A stretch of DNA of 64,000 nt from Chloracidobacterium sp. (GTDB lineage: Bacteria; Acidobacteriota; Blastocatellia; Pyrinomonadales; Pyrinomonadaceae), in the NCBI GenBank assembly GCA_016715795.1, contig JADJXP010000001.1:744001-808000 (forward strand), read 5' to 3'. Shown here piece by piece: positions 52,388 to 60,492 of the stretch. The notes below the pieces were generated by a model that was given only the letters and a program-made list of their open reading frames with translations, was not told the origin of the DNA and searched no databases. The translations under genes and the position numbers were made by a program. Numbering within the stretch: the stretch's first letter is position 1; every line of letters starts with the position of its first letter.

Positions 52388-52750
52388 ATGTCTGACTACA
52401 AGATAGTCTATTTGATCGTAGAACGCGGCGTTGAGCCGAATCGCCAGGTCTTCTGGCGGCCGGCTGGCAATGCCTTTGTTTGCCGGGACGGAAGCTTGAA
52501 TCTCAAACTGGATATGTATCCCGGCCTGAACTTCAACATCCGCGATCCGAAACCCAACGGTGGACGTGAAGACGCTGAGCTGACACCTGCCAGTGAGGAA
52601 GCCGGCAAGGGAGAAGCCGAAGTGGTTAACTTTCCCAGTCTTGGGAATGGTCACAATACACGGTCGCAAAAGACCGTCTCCAAAAGACCGGCTTCCGCGC
52701 CGGTGGTTACAAAGCCTGCGGGAGCAAGTGATGATGATCCGCCGTTTTGA
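52388..52750 (+). CDS. Conserved small module protein, extra copy with long tail
   Basis: 120 residues after ACAGGAGGAAAAACA. The first 60 residues (DYKIVYLIVERGVEPNRQ, FVCRDGSLNLKLDMYPG) match the 11991 and 55320 proteins. The C-terminal 60 residues are Pro/Ser/Lys-rich and end DDDPPF, an acidic tail of the sort found on single-stranded DNA-binding proteins, where it recruits partners. This raises the idea that the family is an SSB-like protein; the core fold cannot be verified here. Confidence 0.6.
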   Translation: MSDYKIVYLIVERGVEPNRQVFWRPAGNAFVCRDGSLNLKLDMYPGLNFNIRDPKPNGGREDAELTPASEEAGKGEAEVVNFPSLGNGHNTRSQKTVSKRPASAPVVTKPAGASDDDPPF

Positions 52751-52845
52751 CAGGTATCGGTTCTGCACCGTGGTAAGGAGGAAGAAAATGCTTCAAAACA
52801 GACGACCACTATCGGTCAAAACCATTAACTAAGAGGAGGACACAT

Positions 52846-53287
52846 ATGAGAACAAGAAGCCTGACTGTTATCCAGGAACTGAGCGGCAGAGAGATATGCG
52901 GCCTCTACCGAAACAATAACGGCGGGCTGACCGAACACGGCGCTGAGCTAAAAGCATTCCTAGACGGTTTCAGAGTCGTAAACGGAGTCGGCGTCGTAAG
53001 CCGCGAGAAAGTAGCCTTTGGGATGGGCTGTTTGACGGCCCAGGTCATTGCCCACTTTACGAGAGAACTTGGCAGTGCCCCTCTCAATACAGGTCAAGGC
53101 CGGAAGCCCACTCCCTTTCGGCTTGCCCGGCACCAGACGCGATCACATGCCGATAATCTATAACGGTTCGGTGAGGGATTTCGATCCCATTGAGGTCGAG
53201 TCAGCCTGGTACAGACGAAAAGAGATTCTGGTCAATGATTTTTCAGACGATCCAGTATTGTCGGCCAAGATCATTGTCACAAGATAA
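52846..53287 (+). CDS. GTRSL-family module protein, extra copy (frameshifted, diverged)
   Basis: First frame (52846-53163) starts TRSLTVIQELSGREICGLYR and contains TEHGAELKAFLDGFRVVNGV; from about 53090 the next frame gives SPLPFGLPGTRRDHMP and YNGSVRDFDPIEVESAW, matching the 12261 family. One indel near 53080-53100 is enough. It is shorter than its relatives by the YLYPAGTRDCGEEYIYTV segment, so it may also have a deletion. Confidence 0.55.
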
Positions 53288-53441
53288 CTCTTCTACACTC
53301 CCACACAAACAACAACAAGAAAAAAGGAAATCCAGCAACGGTACAGGTCGTCCAGTACCTCTCGCCTAATTTCAGTGTGCGAAAGGAGGAGTCCTGAGCC
53401 GCAGTGTGTTTCAAAGCAACAACAATCAGGAGGAAAAAATA

Positions 53442-55220
53442 ATGACAGCAACAACGAAAATGAAAAGGGAGCTTGAAAATGATTCATCGGTCTCACAGCC
53501 CGACTACAAGCTGATAGCTTTTGAGGATCTTCAAACATCACCGACAAATCCGCGGCGAAGGATTGATGAGCAAACGATCGCACAACTTGCGGAAAGCATC
53601 CGCAATCAGGGCATTCTCGAACCTCTGATCGTCCGCATCAAAGGAAAGAAGTACGAGATCGTGTGCGGCGAACGGCGGTATCGAGCGGCAAAGGTAGCGT
53701 CTCTGAGTCAATTGCCTTGTCTTGTCCGCGAACTTTCGGACGAGCAAGTGCTTGATATTCAGATCCACGAGAATCTTCACCGCGAAGATATTCACCCAAT
53801 GGACGAGGCCTACGGCTACCAGTTCCTTAAAGAGAAGCTGAGCTGTGATGTCAAAGAACTTGCGCTAAGGGTCGGAAAACCAGAGGGCTATGTTCTCAAT
53901 CGACTCAAGCTCAACCAGCTGATCAAGGAAGCCCAAAAGGACATTGACGATGAGCATCTTCCGCTTACCTATGCACTTGAAATTGCGAAGTATACCCCGG
54001 AGATCCAGAAGTACATCTACGCCGAGGTATACAGGACGGAGAGCAAGTATGAGGGAGACCGGTGGATCGAAACACCTGTTAAGGGTGAGACGGTTCCGTG
54101 GAAATCATTTATTGATTGGATCAATACATATATCCATCGAACGCTTTCGAAGGCCCCGTTCGATCCTAAAGCGATCAACTTGCGCTCCGATGGCCTCCCT
54201 TGCGTCAAATGTCCCGAGCGGACCGGCGCGGTGATCAGCCTTTTCGAGCCCAACAGGATCGGCAAGAAGGATGCATGCCTGAATCCCGCGTGTTATCAGC
54301 AGAAGGTTGAAACGCACGTCGTGGTTCAGCGTCGCGCATTGGCCGAACTTCGCAAGGTTGATGTGTCAGAGGTTCCTATAGTCCGCGACTGGTGTTATAC
54401 GGACGGGAAAGACTACCTGGGGACGGAATCGGCAATTGTCATCAATGCAAAACGCGGCGGAAGTGATAAGGAATGCGATCAAGCCATCGCCGGTATTGAT
54501 ATTGAGCCGGAGAATTACGGCAAGATCGTACAGATATGTCTAAAGACCAGCGGATGCAAGATCCACTGGCGCAAGTCGATAGCCTCGTCAACGGCCGAAT
54601 CGCAAACGGAGGCAACCGCTGAAGCTCAAGCATCCGAGCGATTAGAAGCACATCGCGGTCGACGCGAGGAGATCTGGAACGCAAAAGTTGCCGAGGCAGT
54701 CCGGGTCCGTGTTTTCAAGCAGGCGGCGGAAGGATTCGAAAAGAAGTTCGGCATCACCGAAGTTGGAACTAATTTTCTGCCGCAGTTGATCGCCCGATTC
54801 TGGGGCATGACTGCGTCAGGCGACTCAAACAACCTGCATGGTGTCGTCAAGCGCCTTGTAGGCGAGTGGGACGCGAAACCGATTAACGGCAACGGGATTT
54901 ACATGCCCGACCGCCGAGCCGCGATCGAAGAGTTAAAGAAAGTCGAGCGTGGGATGCAATTCCGCATTCTGTTCCTACTCATTCACGGACACAAGGGAAC
55001 GATCGGCCATGGCAATAACTACAGGTCCCAAACGGAAGTGAAGGAGCTTGCCGTAGAATTCGGGATCGACTATGCGCTGATCGATGCGGAAGTAAGACTC
55101 GAGTTTTGCGCTAAGAAGCACGAAGACGTTCACAAGAGTTACCTTGAGAACGTGCAAAAGAAAGCCAAGAACCACAAGGTGCCAAAACTCTTCTCAGAGA
55201 AATGGAACGCACGGGATTAG
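53442..55220 (+). CDS. ParB-like DNA-binding protein, module C copy
   Basis: 592 residues from ATG 53442 (GGAGGAAAAAATA site). Intact. GERRYRAAKVASLSQL, ENLHREDIHPMDEA and the HTH ELALRVGKPEGYVLNRL are as in the first copy, as are the cysteines KCPERTG and DACLNPACY. Differences are mostly in the first 30 residues and scattered surface positions. Two long ParB-like genes in one element pair may confer incompatibility or let each element segregate separately. Confidence 0.88.
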   Translation: MTATTKMKRELENDSSVSQPDYKLIAFEDLQTSPTNPRRRIDEQTIAQLAESIRNQGILEPLIVRIKGKKYEIVCGERRYRAAKVASLSQLPCLVRELSDEQVLDIQIHENLHREDIHPMDEAYGYQFLKEKLSCDVKELALRVGKPEGYVLNRLKLNQLIKEAQKDIDDEHLPLTYALEIAKYTPEIQKYIYAEVYRTESKYEGDRWIETPVKGETVPWKSFIDWINTYIHRTLSKAPFDPKAINLRSDGLPCVKCPERTGAVISLFEPNRIGKKDACLNPACYQQKVETHVVVQRRALAELRKVDVSEVPIVRDWCYTDGKDYLGTESAIVINAKRGGSDKECDQAIAGIDIEPENYGKIVQICLKTSGCKIHWRKSIASSTAESQTEATAEAQASERLEAHRGRREEIWNAKVAEAVRVRVFKQAAEGFEKKFGITEVGTNFLPQLIARFWGMTASGDSNNLHGVVKRLVGEWDAKPINGNGIYMPDRRAAIEELKKVERGMQFRILFLLIHGHKGTIGHGNNYRSQTEVKELAVEFGIDYALIDAEVRLEFCAKKHEDVHKSYLENVQKKAKNHKVPKLFSEKWNARD

Positions 55221-55319
55221 TCGTGCACTCCCAAGACATTCCCTGAAAAGGCGACAGCCGGTCAGAACCTTCTGGCCGGGAGCCAATACAAAAACAAACC
55301 ACAACACAACGGAGGAAGT

Positions 55320-55571
55320 ATGTCAGATTTCAAGATCGTCTATTTGATCGTCGAAAGGGGCTTTGAACCCAATCGACAGACGTTTTGGAGGACCGCCGGC
55401 AGCGCATTTATCTGCCGTGACGGAAGCTTGAACGTACGGCTGGATATCCATCCAGGAATTACGTTCAACATTCGTGAGCCCAAGTCGAATGGAGAACGAT
55501 TCGAAGCCGAAAACGGCGTCGAAGCGTCGCGAGAGGAGGAAGAATTCCCTGCAATTAAGGTAGCTGCCTGA
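55320..55571 (+). CDS. Conserved small module protein, module C copy
   Basis: 83 residues, ATG after ACGGAGGAAGT. Nearly identical to the 11991 protein over the first 65 residues (DFKIVYLIVERGFEPNRQ, GSAFICRDGSLNVRL), with a longer acidic tail (EASREEEEFPAIKVAA). Followed by the GTRSL partner 19 bases later. The leader has a CCGG-CAGAA...TTCTG-CCGG hairpin near 55259-55275. Confidence 0.6.
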   Translation: MSDFKIVYLIVERGFEPNRQTFWRTAGSAFICRDGSLNVRLDIHPGITFNIREPKSNGERFEAENGVEASREEEEFPAIKVAA

Positions 55572-55590
55572 TCGCGAGAGGATCGACGTT

Positions 55591-56127
55591 ATGGGAACCA
55601 GAAGCTTAACCATCGTTCAAGAAGATAGGGGCGTGGAGATCTGCGTCCTCTATCGACAGTTTGATGGCTATCCGACAGGCCACGGAGCCGAACTGAAATC
55701 CTTTTTAGAAGGAATTCAGATAGTAAACGGGCTTGGCTTGGGAAAAGAGAAAAGAGTGGCGAATGGGATGGACTGCCTCGCAGCCCAGCTTATCGCTCAT
55801 TTCAAAAAAGAACCCGGCGGATTCTATCTTTATCCGGCCGGAACGCGCGACTGTGGGGAAGAATATATCTACACGGTCTACTTAGATGCCGGCAAGCTGA
55901 AGTTGCGTTTGGAAGCAGGCGCCGTCACTTTCTTCGGTCTTCCCGGGACCAAACAGGCCAACATGTCCACTCTCTATGATGGCGAGATCGAGTCCTTTGA
56001 TCCCGACGCTGTTGAGAGCCTTTGGCGGACTGGCGGCCGAGATCAGGTCGTTAATGACTTTGTTGACGATGTCGTTCTCTCAAGCGACACGCTCGACGTG
56101 CCGGAAGATCCATTTCAAAAGTACTAA
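55591..56127 (+). CDS. GTRSL-family module protein, module C copy
   Basis: 178 residues, ATG 55591. Almost collinear with the 12261 protein, including GTRSLTIV, YRQFDGYPTGHGAELKSFL, YLYPAGTRDCGEEYIY and FFGLPGTKQ. The same length and same spacing to the DUF932-like gene (28 bases). Function unknown. Confidence 0.65.
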   Translation: MGTRSLTIVQEDRGVEICVLYRQFDGYPTGHGAELKSFLEGIQIVNGLGLGKEKRVANGMDCLAAQLIAHFKKEPGGFYLYPAGTRDCGEEYIYTVYLDAGKLKLRLEAGAVTFFGLPGTKQANMSTLYDGEIESFDPDAVESLWRTGGRDQVVNDFVDDVVLSSDTLDVPEDPFQKY

Positions 56128-56155
56128 GTCAAAAAACAAATAGGAGGATAAAGTA

Positions 56156-57067
56156 ATGAACGAAAACGGTTCAACACTTATGGCGCACTGCGGTGCGCGC
56201 AAAGTCACACGGGACGAACTGAAAGAGATGCCTCTCCCGGAGGCAACAAAAACACATCAGCCGCTCCCACATTTCAAGATAGTAGAGGTTCTCGAGGAAG
56301 CTCTTTCGTTCCGTCATCTTCGCGTCGTAAAAGACGAATATGCCGTCTCGCAGGACGGTTTGAAGATGTTTGGGGTCATGGATCTCGATGCAGCATTTGA
56401 AGGGGGTCGTTTCTCGATCGGTCTGCGCAACTCGAATGACAAGTCGATGAGGCTCGCCTTAACGGCCGGCTACCGTGTCTTCGTCTGCGACAACATGGCA
56501 TTTTCGGGAGATTTCTCGCCGCTGCTTCACAAGCATACGTCGAAACTCAATCTCACGGATTCAATCGCCGTCGCGGTCGACCGCATCTATCGTGGCCTTG
56601 ATTCGATAGCGAATCAGATAAAGCTTATGCGGGCATATGGTCTTACAGACAATGACGCACGGCTTATTATCTATCGAGCCTTTGTCGAGAGAGTGCTCAA
56701 AGGTGTTCCGCGCCAGCTGATGCCCGTGGTACATGCAAACTATTTCGATCCCGGTCATGAGGATTTTCGCTCGCGAAACCTCTGGTCGTTATCGAATGCG
56801 TTTACGTCTGCCTTCAAGTCACTCGGACCGTTGAAACAGTTCGAAGCGACAGCGAAACTCGGGCTTTATATGTCCGGGATAAAAGATGAAGCAACCATTG
56901 CCGAAAGGCGACCGTTATTTGACTGCGGCACCGGAAGATTCCGTCTCGTCAAAGGCGAGGACGGAGAATTAAAGGAGGAAGAGATCCAGGACGCATCCGA
57001 GTGGGGCGATACCGAGGATCAAATAGATTTAATGGTCGAGGAGGAAGCCACGAGAGCTGCCGCCTGA
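56156..57067 (+). CDS. DUF932-like protein, module C copy
   Basis: 303 residues, same length as the copy at 12827. Conserved SIGLRNSNDKSMRLALTAGY, VFVCDNMAFSGDFSP, and DSIAVAVDRIYRGLDS. Differences are mainly conservative, such as KALKGVP to RVLKGVP. It ends the module and is followed by the same terminator type. Confidence 0.75.
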   Translation: MNENGSTLMAHCGARKVTRDELKEMPLPEATKTHQPLPHFKIVEVLEEALSFRHLRVVKDEYAVSQDGLKMFGVMDLDAAFEGGRFSIGLRNSNDKSMRLALTAGYRVFVCDNMAFSGDFSPLLHKHTSKLNLTDSIAVAVDRIYRGLDSIANQIKLMRAYGLTDNDARLIIYRAFVERVLKGVPRQLMPVVHANYFDPGHEDFRSRNLWSLSNAFTSAFKSLGPLKQFEATAKLGLYMSGIKDEATIAERRPLFDCGTGRFRLVKGEDGELKEEEIQDASEWGDTEDQIDLMVEEEATRAAA

Positions 57068-57075
57068 CCAAATTC

Positions 57076-57106
57076 AAGGAAGTGTGAAAACATGCTTCCT
57101 TTTTTC
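57076..57106 (+). terminator. Rho-independent terminator of module C
   Basis: AAGGAAGT and GCTTCCTT form an 8-pair stem (one G-T) with a 10-base loop followed by a T-run, the counterpart of the one at 13752. Confidence 0.8.
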
Positions 57107-57207
57107 TATTCGCCAGCTCCAACGTGCGCACCAGTCAGTCTCTTTTACCGGCCCGCATTTGATAGTCCCCGCACTGATTTGACGCGGGCTATATGATTAT
57201 ATATGTT

Positions 57208-57229
57208 TATATGAACAGATGTTCATATA
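57208..57229. promoter_or_regulatory. ArsR/SmtB-type operator
   Basis: TATATGAACA-ga-TGTTCATATA is a perfect 10-2-10 palindrome, the form of SmtB/CadC/ArsR operators. It lies 25 bases before the CadC-like gene, so the repressor controls itself and the transporter genes behind it. Confidence 0.85.
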
Positions 57230-57253
57230 TCCTAAATTGGGGTGAGAGAATAA

Positions 57254-57631
57254 ATGAAAGAGCAAGCTGCCGCAATGATCACCGACCTGTGCGAGATCCA
57301 GTACGTGGACGATGAAAAGGTTCGTCGCGTGACCAAAACTATGAAACCCCTTTCTGCGATTTCGTTGTTAGCTGACACGTTCAGGGCCTTAGGCGATCCG
57401 ACTCGCATAAGGATCGCTCATGCGTTGTCACACGAGGAGCTTTGTGTTTGTGACCTCGCAAATTTACTTGGGGTTTCACAGTCCGCGGTATCGCACAGCC
57501 TGCGGGTCCTTAGACAGATGAATCTCGTCAGGTTTCGCAAGGAGGGTAAGATCGCGTACTACTCCCTGGACGATGAACACATCGATCATCTGCTTGAAGA
57601 AGGTTTTCGCCATGTTGAGGAATTGTTGTGA
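57254..57631 (+). CDS. CadC/SmtB-like metal-sensing repressor
   Basis: 125 residues. Winged HTH (FRALGDPTRIRIAHAL, LANLLGVSQSAVSHSLRVL) of the ArsR family. Two metal sites: alpha3N ligands ELCVCDL with Cys64 and Cys66 plus N-terminal Cys13, and a complete alpha5 site DEH...HVEE (D-x-H-x10-H-x-x-E) at the C-terminus. This suggests sensing of Cd/Pb/Zn as in CadC. CadC uses two N-terminal cysteines, here only one is visible. The palindrome 25 bases upstream is its probable operator. Next is a ZIP-type transporter gene. Confidence 0.88.
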   Translation: MKEQAAAMITDLCEIQYVDDEKVRRVTKTMKPLSAISLLADTFRALGDPTRIRIAHALSHEELCVCDLANLLGVSQSAVSHSLRVLRQMNLVRFRKEGKIAYYSLDDEHIDHLLEEGFRHVEELL

Positions 57632-57736
57632 ACCGAAGTTGGCTGATTCGTGTGTTTTTAGCACTTATTGTATTCGCGTGGTTGTTATGCCAGCGAAATC
57701 TCGAATTATTTTAGATTTATTTTTAGGTTGGTTCTT

Positions 57737-59521
57737 ATGTTTTCAAATAACGTCCTTCTAGGTGTGATCGCCGGTATAACGATTTTTCTTGGCCTTCCGA
57801 TAGCACGATGGCAAGGTGCGTCTGAAAGGTTGCGAGGCATCCTGGCTGTTGCTTCCGCGGGTGTACTCCTGTTCCTGGTTGTCGAGGTAGGGTACCACGC
57901 CATGGAGACGGTCGAAACGTCAGCAAAGGGCGGGGAGGCCACCACTGCGTTGCTGCAAGGAATTGTCTTGGTCGCAGGCTTTATGGTCGGGCTTGTGGGC
58001 CTAGCATTCCTTGAAGAGCGACGGAAGAAACGCGCCGAAACACTTGGTCTTGATGCGTTAGAAGTGGCAACGATGATCGCGGTTGGCATCGGCCTGCACA
58101 ATTTTGCCGAAGGTCTCGCGATCGGCCAGTCTTTCTCGGGGGGGCAGGCCGCTCTCGGCACGATTCTTGTCGTCGGTTTCGCCCTGCACAACGCGACGGA
58201 GGGGTTTGGCATTGCCGGTCCGCTCGTCGGACAAAAAGTAAGCTGGGCGCGACTTTTATTGCTCGGCTTGATCGCCGGAGCACCCACCGCCATCGGTTCC
58301 TTTGTCGGCGGTATTTGGGTCAATCCGACTATCGAGCTTCTATTTCTTTCTGTTGCCGTTGGCTCTTTGGTCTATGTCACCCGGGAACTGTTTCGCCTTC
58401 GTTTTGCAACGCTGGGAGCGGTCGGATCTACGGCTGCGCTTGCGTTCGGATTCTTTCTTGGATTTGGCACCGAGCTTGTTGTAGGTATCGCCGAGTCAAA
58501 GGCCGCCATTCAAAACGCCCCGTCCGCTTCGACCGCGACACTCCGGTTTGCAAATAAACAGGTGGATCCGTCGAGTGTGAGCCTTTCGAGAGGACAAGCG
58601 ATCACTATTCAGAATGACGGAAATCTTCCGTTGGTCTTTGAAGGGAACGGTCTCTTTATTGGCGAAGTTGTTGCCCCGCCAAATGGCCGGGTGGTTGTGA
58701 AGGCCAACGGCGGCGAAGGAAAATACACTCTTGTTGACGAGCGCGGACAAAGCTCGACCGCCACCGTCATTGTCCAGGCCGGTGAAGAAGTCGAGCCTTT
58801 AACAGCCGAGGTCGATGCCGTAGGCGCTCTGATGGTACTTGAAGGCCACGTCAGAACATCAAAAGCCCTTCATGATCGCGGCACAAAGGGCGAAGGTCCG
58901 AATCCCGCACTCGATCTTAAACGCGCCGGGAAGCACGCCGGACACCCGCAGCACGAGTTGTTGATGGGCAATGAACCAGACGCGATCTCTTTGCAAAAGC
59001 TCTTGCGCGAACACAATGTTTTCGATTCCCTTAACAACACTTTGACCGAATTTGTGGCTGTTTCCGGTAAATCCGAGACCCCGGCTGACGATGTAGAAAA
59101 GAAATATCAGATGGTCCTCACAACAACCGAGCAGGCTTGCAAAGCCATTGCGGGCGACGCCTACGACAAGCCAGACTTTCGCAAACGAGCAATGCGTTTT
59201 GTGCTGGATACGGCGGAGGGCGAATACACGACGGCGACCGAAGGCAACCGGATCGATATTCAGGAGGCGGGAACTCCCGGTAAGGATAATCTCATCGAGT
59301 TTCAAGACGCGCGAGGCTTTCTGATGGCTATGCGTGAAAACTTCCTTTCAGGAACGTCTACGATTGTCTTAAGTAAGGATGCGCAAACCGCACTCGATAA
59401 ATTGCAGAATGACCTCCTTAGATCGCTTGAACCGCCTGACCTGAATAATCCTGTCCGTGCCTCAGACTTCAAAGCATTGATCAGACGCGTTAGCGACGGA
59501 ATAGAAAGTAGAAAGTCATGA
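57737..59521 (+). CDS. ZIP-family metal transporter fused to a cupredoxin-like and a helical domain
   Basis: 594 residues from ATG 57737 (no strong ribosome site; a TTG upstream would add 23 residues). The first 255 residues are a ZIP transporter with about eight helices, His121 in HNFAEGLAIG and His151 in HNATEGFGIA being the metal-site helices 4 and 5. Residues about 270-350 are a beta-sandwich domain of cupredoxin type (VSLSRGQAITIQNDG, VVAPPNGRVVVKANG, KYTLVDERG). The last 230 residues are a helical soluble domain. It moves divalent metal; the fused outer domain is unusual for ZIP. It overlaps the next gene by four bases. Confidence 0.85.
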   Translation: MFSNNVLLGVIAGITIFLGLPIARWQGASERLRGILAVASAGVLLFLVVEVGYHAMETVETSAKGGEATTALLQGIVLVAGFMVGLVGLAFLEERRKKRAETLGLDALEVATMIAVGIGLHNFAEGLAIGQSFSGGQAALGTILVVGFALHNATEGFGIAGPLVGQKVSWARLLLLGLIAGAPTAIGSFVGGIWVNPTIELLFLSVAVGSLVYVTRELFRLRFATLGAVGSTAALAFGFFLGFGTELVVGIAESKAAIQNAPSASTATLRFANKQVDPSSVSLSRGQAITIQNDGNLPLVFEGNGLFIGEVVAPPNGRVVVKANGGEGKYTLVDERGQSSTATVIVQAGEEVEPLTAEVDAVGALMVLEGHVRTSKALHDRGTKGEGPNPALDLKRAGKHAGHPQHELLMGNEPDAISLQKLLREHNVFDSLNNTLTEFVAVSGKSETPADDVEKKYQMVLTTTEQACKAIAGDAYDKPDFRKRAMRFVLDTAEGEYTTATEGNRIDIQEAGTPGKDNLIEFQDARGFLMAMRENFLSGTSTIVLSKDAQTALDKLQNDLLRSLEPPDLNNPVRASDFKALIRRVSDGIESRKS

Positions 59522-59763
59522 CGAAAGATCGTAAACGAGAAATAGCCAAATTCTTTTGCGGCGCAGAAGCATTTCATGCATTTGCTCATGGAATCTTACT
59601 GGTTTCCGGAACAAGGATCACGATTTTTGGGATTTCTTTCTCGTCAATATGGAGCGTCGTCTCACTAGCTATCAATCTCTTGATTGCCCTCGCCTTGGCT
59701 AGTTATGCATGGGGAATATTTGGACGCCGTGCGCAGGCCGGACACGCGAATGATGAGATGTAA
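59518..59763 (+). CDS. Small membrane protein
   Basis: 81 residues, overlapping the ZIP stop (ATGA). Two hydrophobic segments (FHAFAHGILLVSG and SIWSVVSLAINLLIALALASYAWGIF). It may be an accessory of the transporter. A His-rich FHAFAH stretch could bind metal. Not recognised. Confidence 0.6.
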   Translation: MTKDRKREIAKFFCGAEAFHAFAHGILLVSGTRITIFGISFSSIWSVVSLAINLLIALALASYAWGIFGRRAQAGHANDEM

Positions 59764-59789
59764 TTGAAGATCAGCCATCGTGATAGATA

Positions 59790-59996
59790 ATGGAGATCGA
59801 TCACAGTTCTGCAAATCTGCCCCATGTGCTTTATCACGTGGCAACGGTGATCCTCTTCATAGCGATTTTGCTCGGATGGTTCTTTCTAATGTCAAGGTTC
59901 ATTTCTCGCCGACGTAAGTCAAAACAAGATCCATTGATCGATCGACCTAACTTTAGACGGACAACCAAAAGGCGATCAAAGAGACGCAGGAAATAA
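59790..59996 (+). CDS. Single-pass membrane protein with basic tail
   Basis: 68 residues. One helix (VATVILFIAILLGWFFLM) after a short His-containing N-terminus, then an Arg/Lys-rich tail (RRRKSKQ, KRRSKRRRK) that should face the cytosol. No family known. Weak ribosome site; keeps to the transporter operon direction. Confidence 0.5.
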   Translation: MEIDHSSANLPHVLYHVATVILFIAILLGWFFLMSRFISRRRKSKQDPLIDRPNFRRTTKRRSKRRRK

Positions 59997-60492
59997 GGTT
60001 CCGAACTAACCCGAAATAAAATGTATAAAACCACCTTCGCCGTTTCGAAAATCGGCTGTTCTGCCGAGAAAGGTGTTTTGGAGAAGGCAACCGGCGAAAA
60101 AGGGCTTGGCTCAGATTGCGGTTGCTGTCAGCGATAAGGAGCATAACGTGAAACTGAACGCGGCAGAAAAAAACCTAACTCGGCCAGTAACAGATTCTGG
60201 TCATGATCCAATGGTAAAACCACTCGATTGTAAGACCAAAGTATGGCGAAAAAGACCCCTCTTTCCGCATTCTTCGGAGCCCTAATTCTGGTTCAGGCAA
60301 CCAATATCTAGGCTAGCGGGAACGTTAGGTATTGTCTGCCGTCATAGGCGTCTTATATTTTGTTTGGCGCAGCCCACGAATCAAAAAACGCACGTTAATC
60401 GCGAGGGAATTGGTAGATTCTATATCAGAGAATAATGAAACAAGGTCGCGAACTTCAGTTCTCGGCCTGCCGGTGGCAAGGTATTAAGGCGT
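59997..60492. other. Intergenic region before P-type ATPase
   Basis: About 495 bases without a convincing gene. CACCTT (about 60030) and AAGGTG (about 60070) could pair as a terminator-like hairpin. A GTG start with AAGGAG at about 60150 opens a 45-codon frame (KLNAAEKNL...) and a 22-codon ATG frame at 60243 (AKKTPLSAFFGALILVQ) looks like a truncated signal peptide, perhaps a remnant of a secreted or lipoprotein gene. Confidence 0.35.

Noticed and set aside
60073..60285. 70-codon open frame before the P-type ATPase
   Set aside because: No family, no clear start signal, composition unlike neighbours; noted only as part of the gap.
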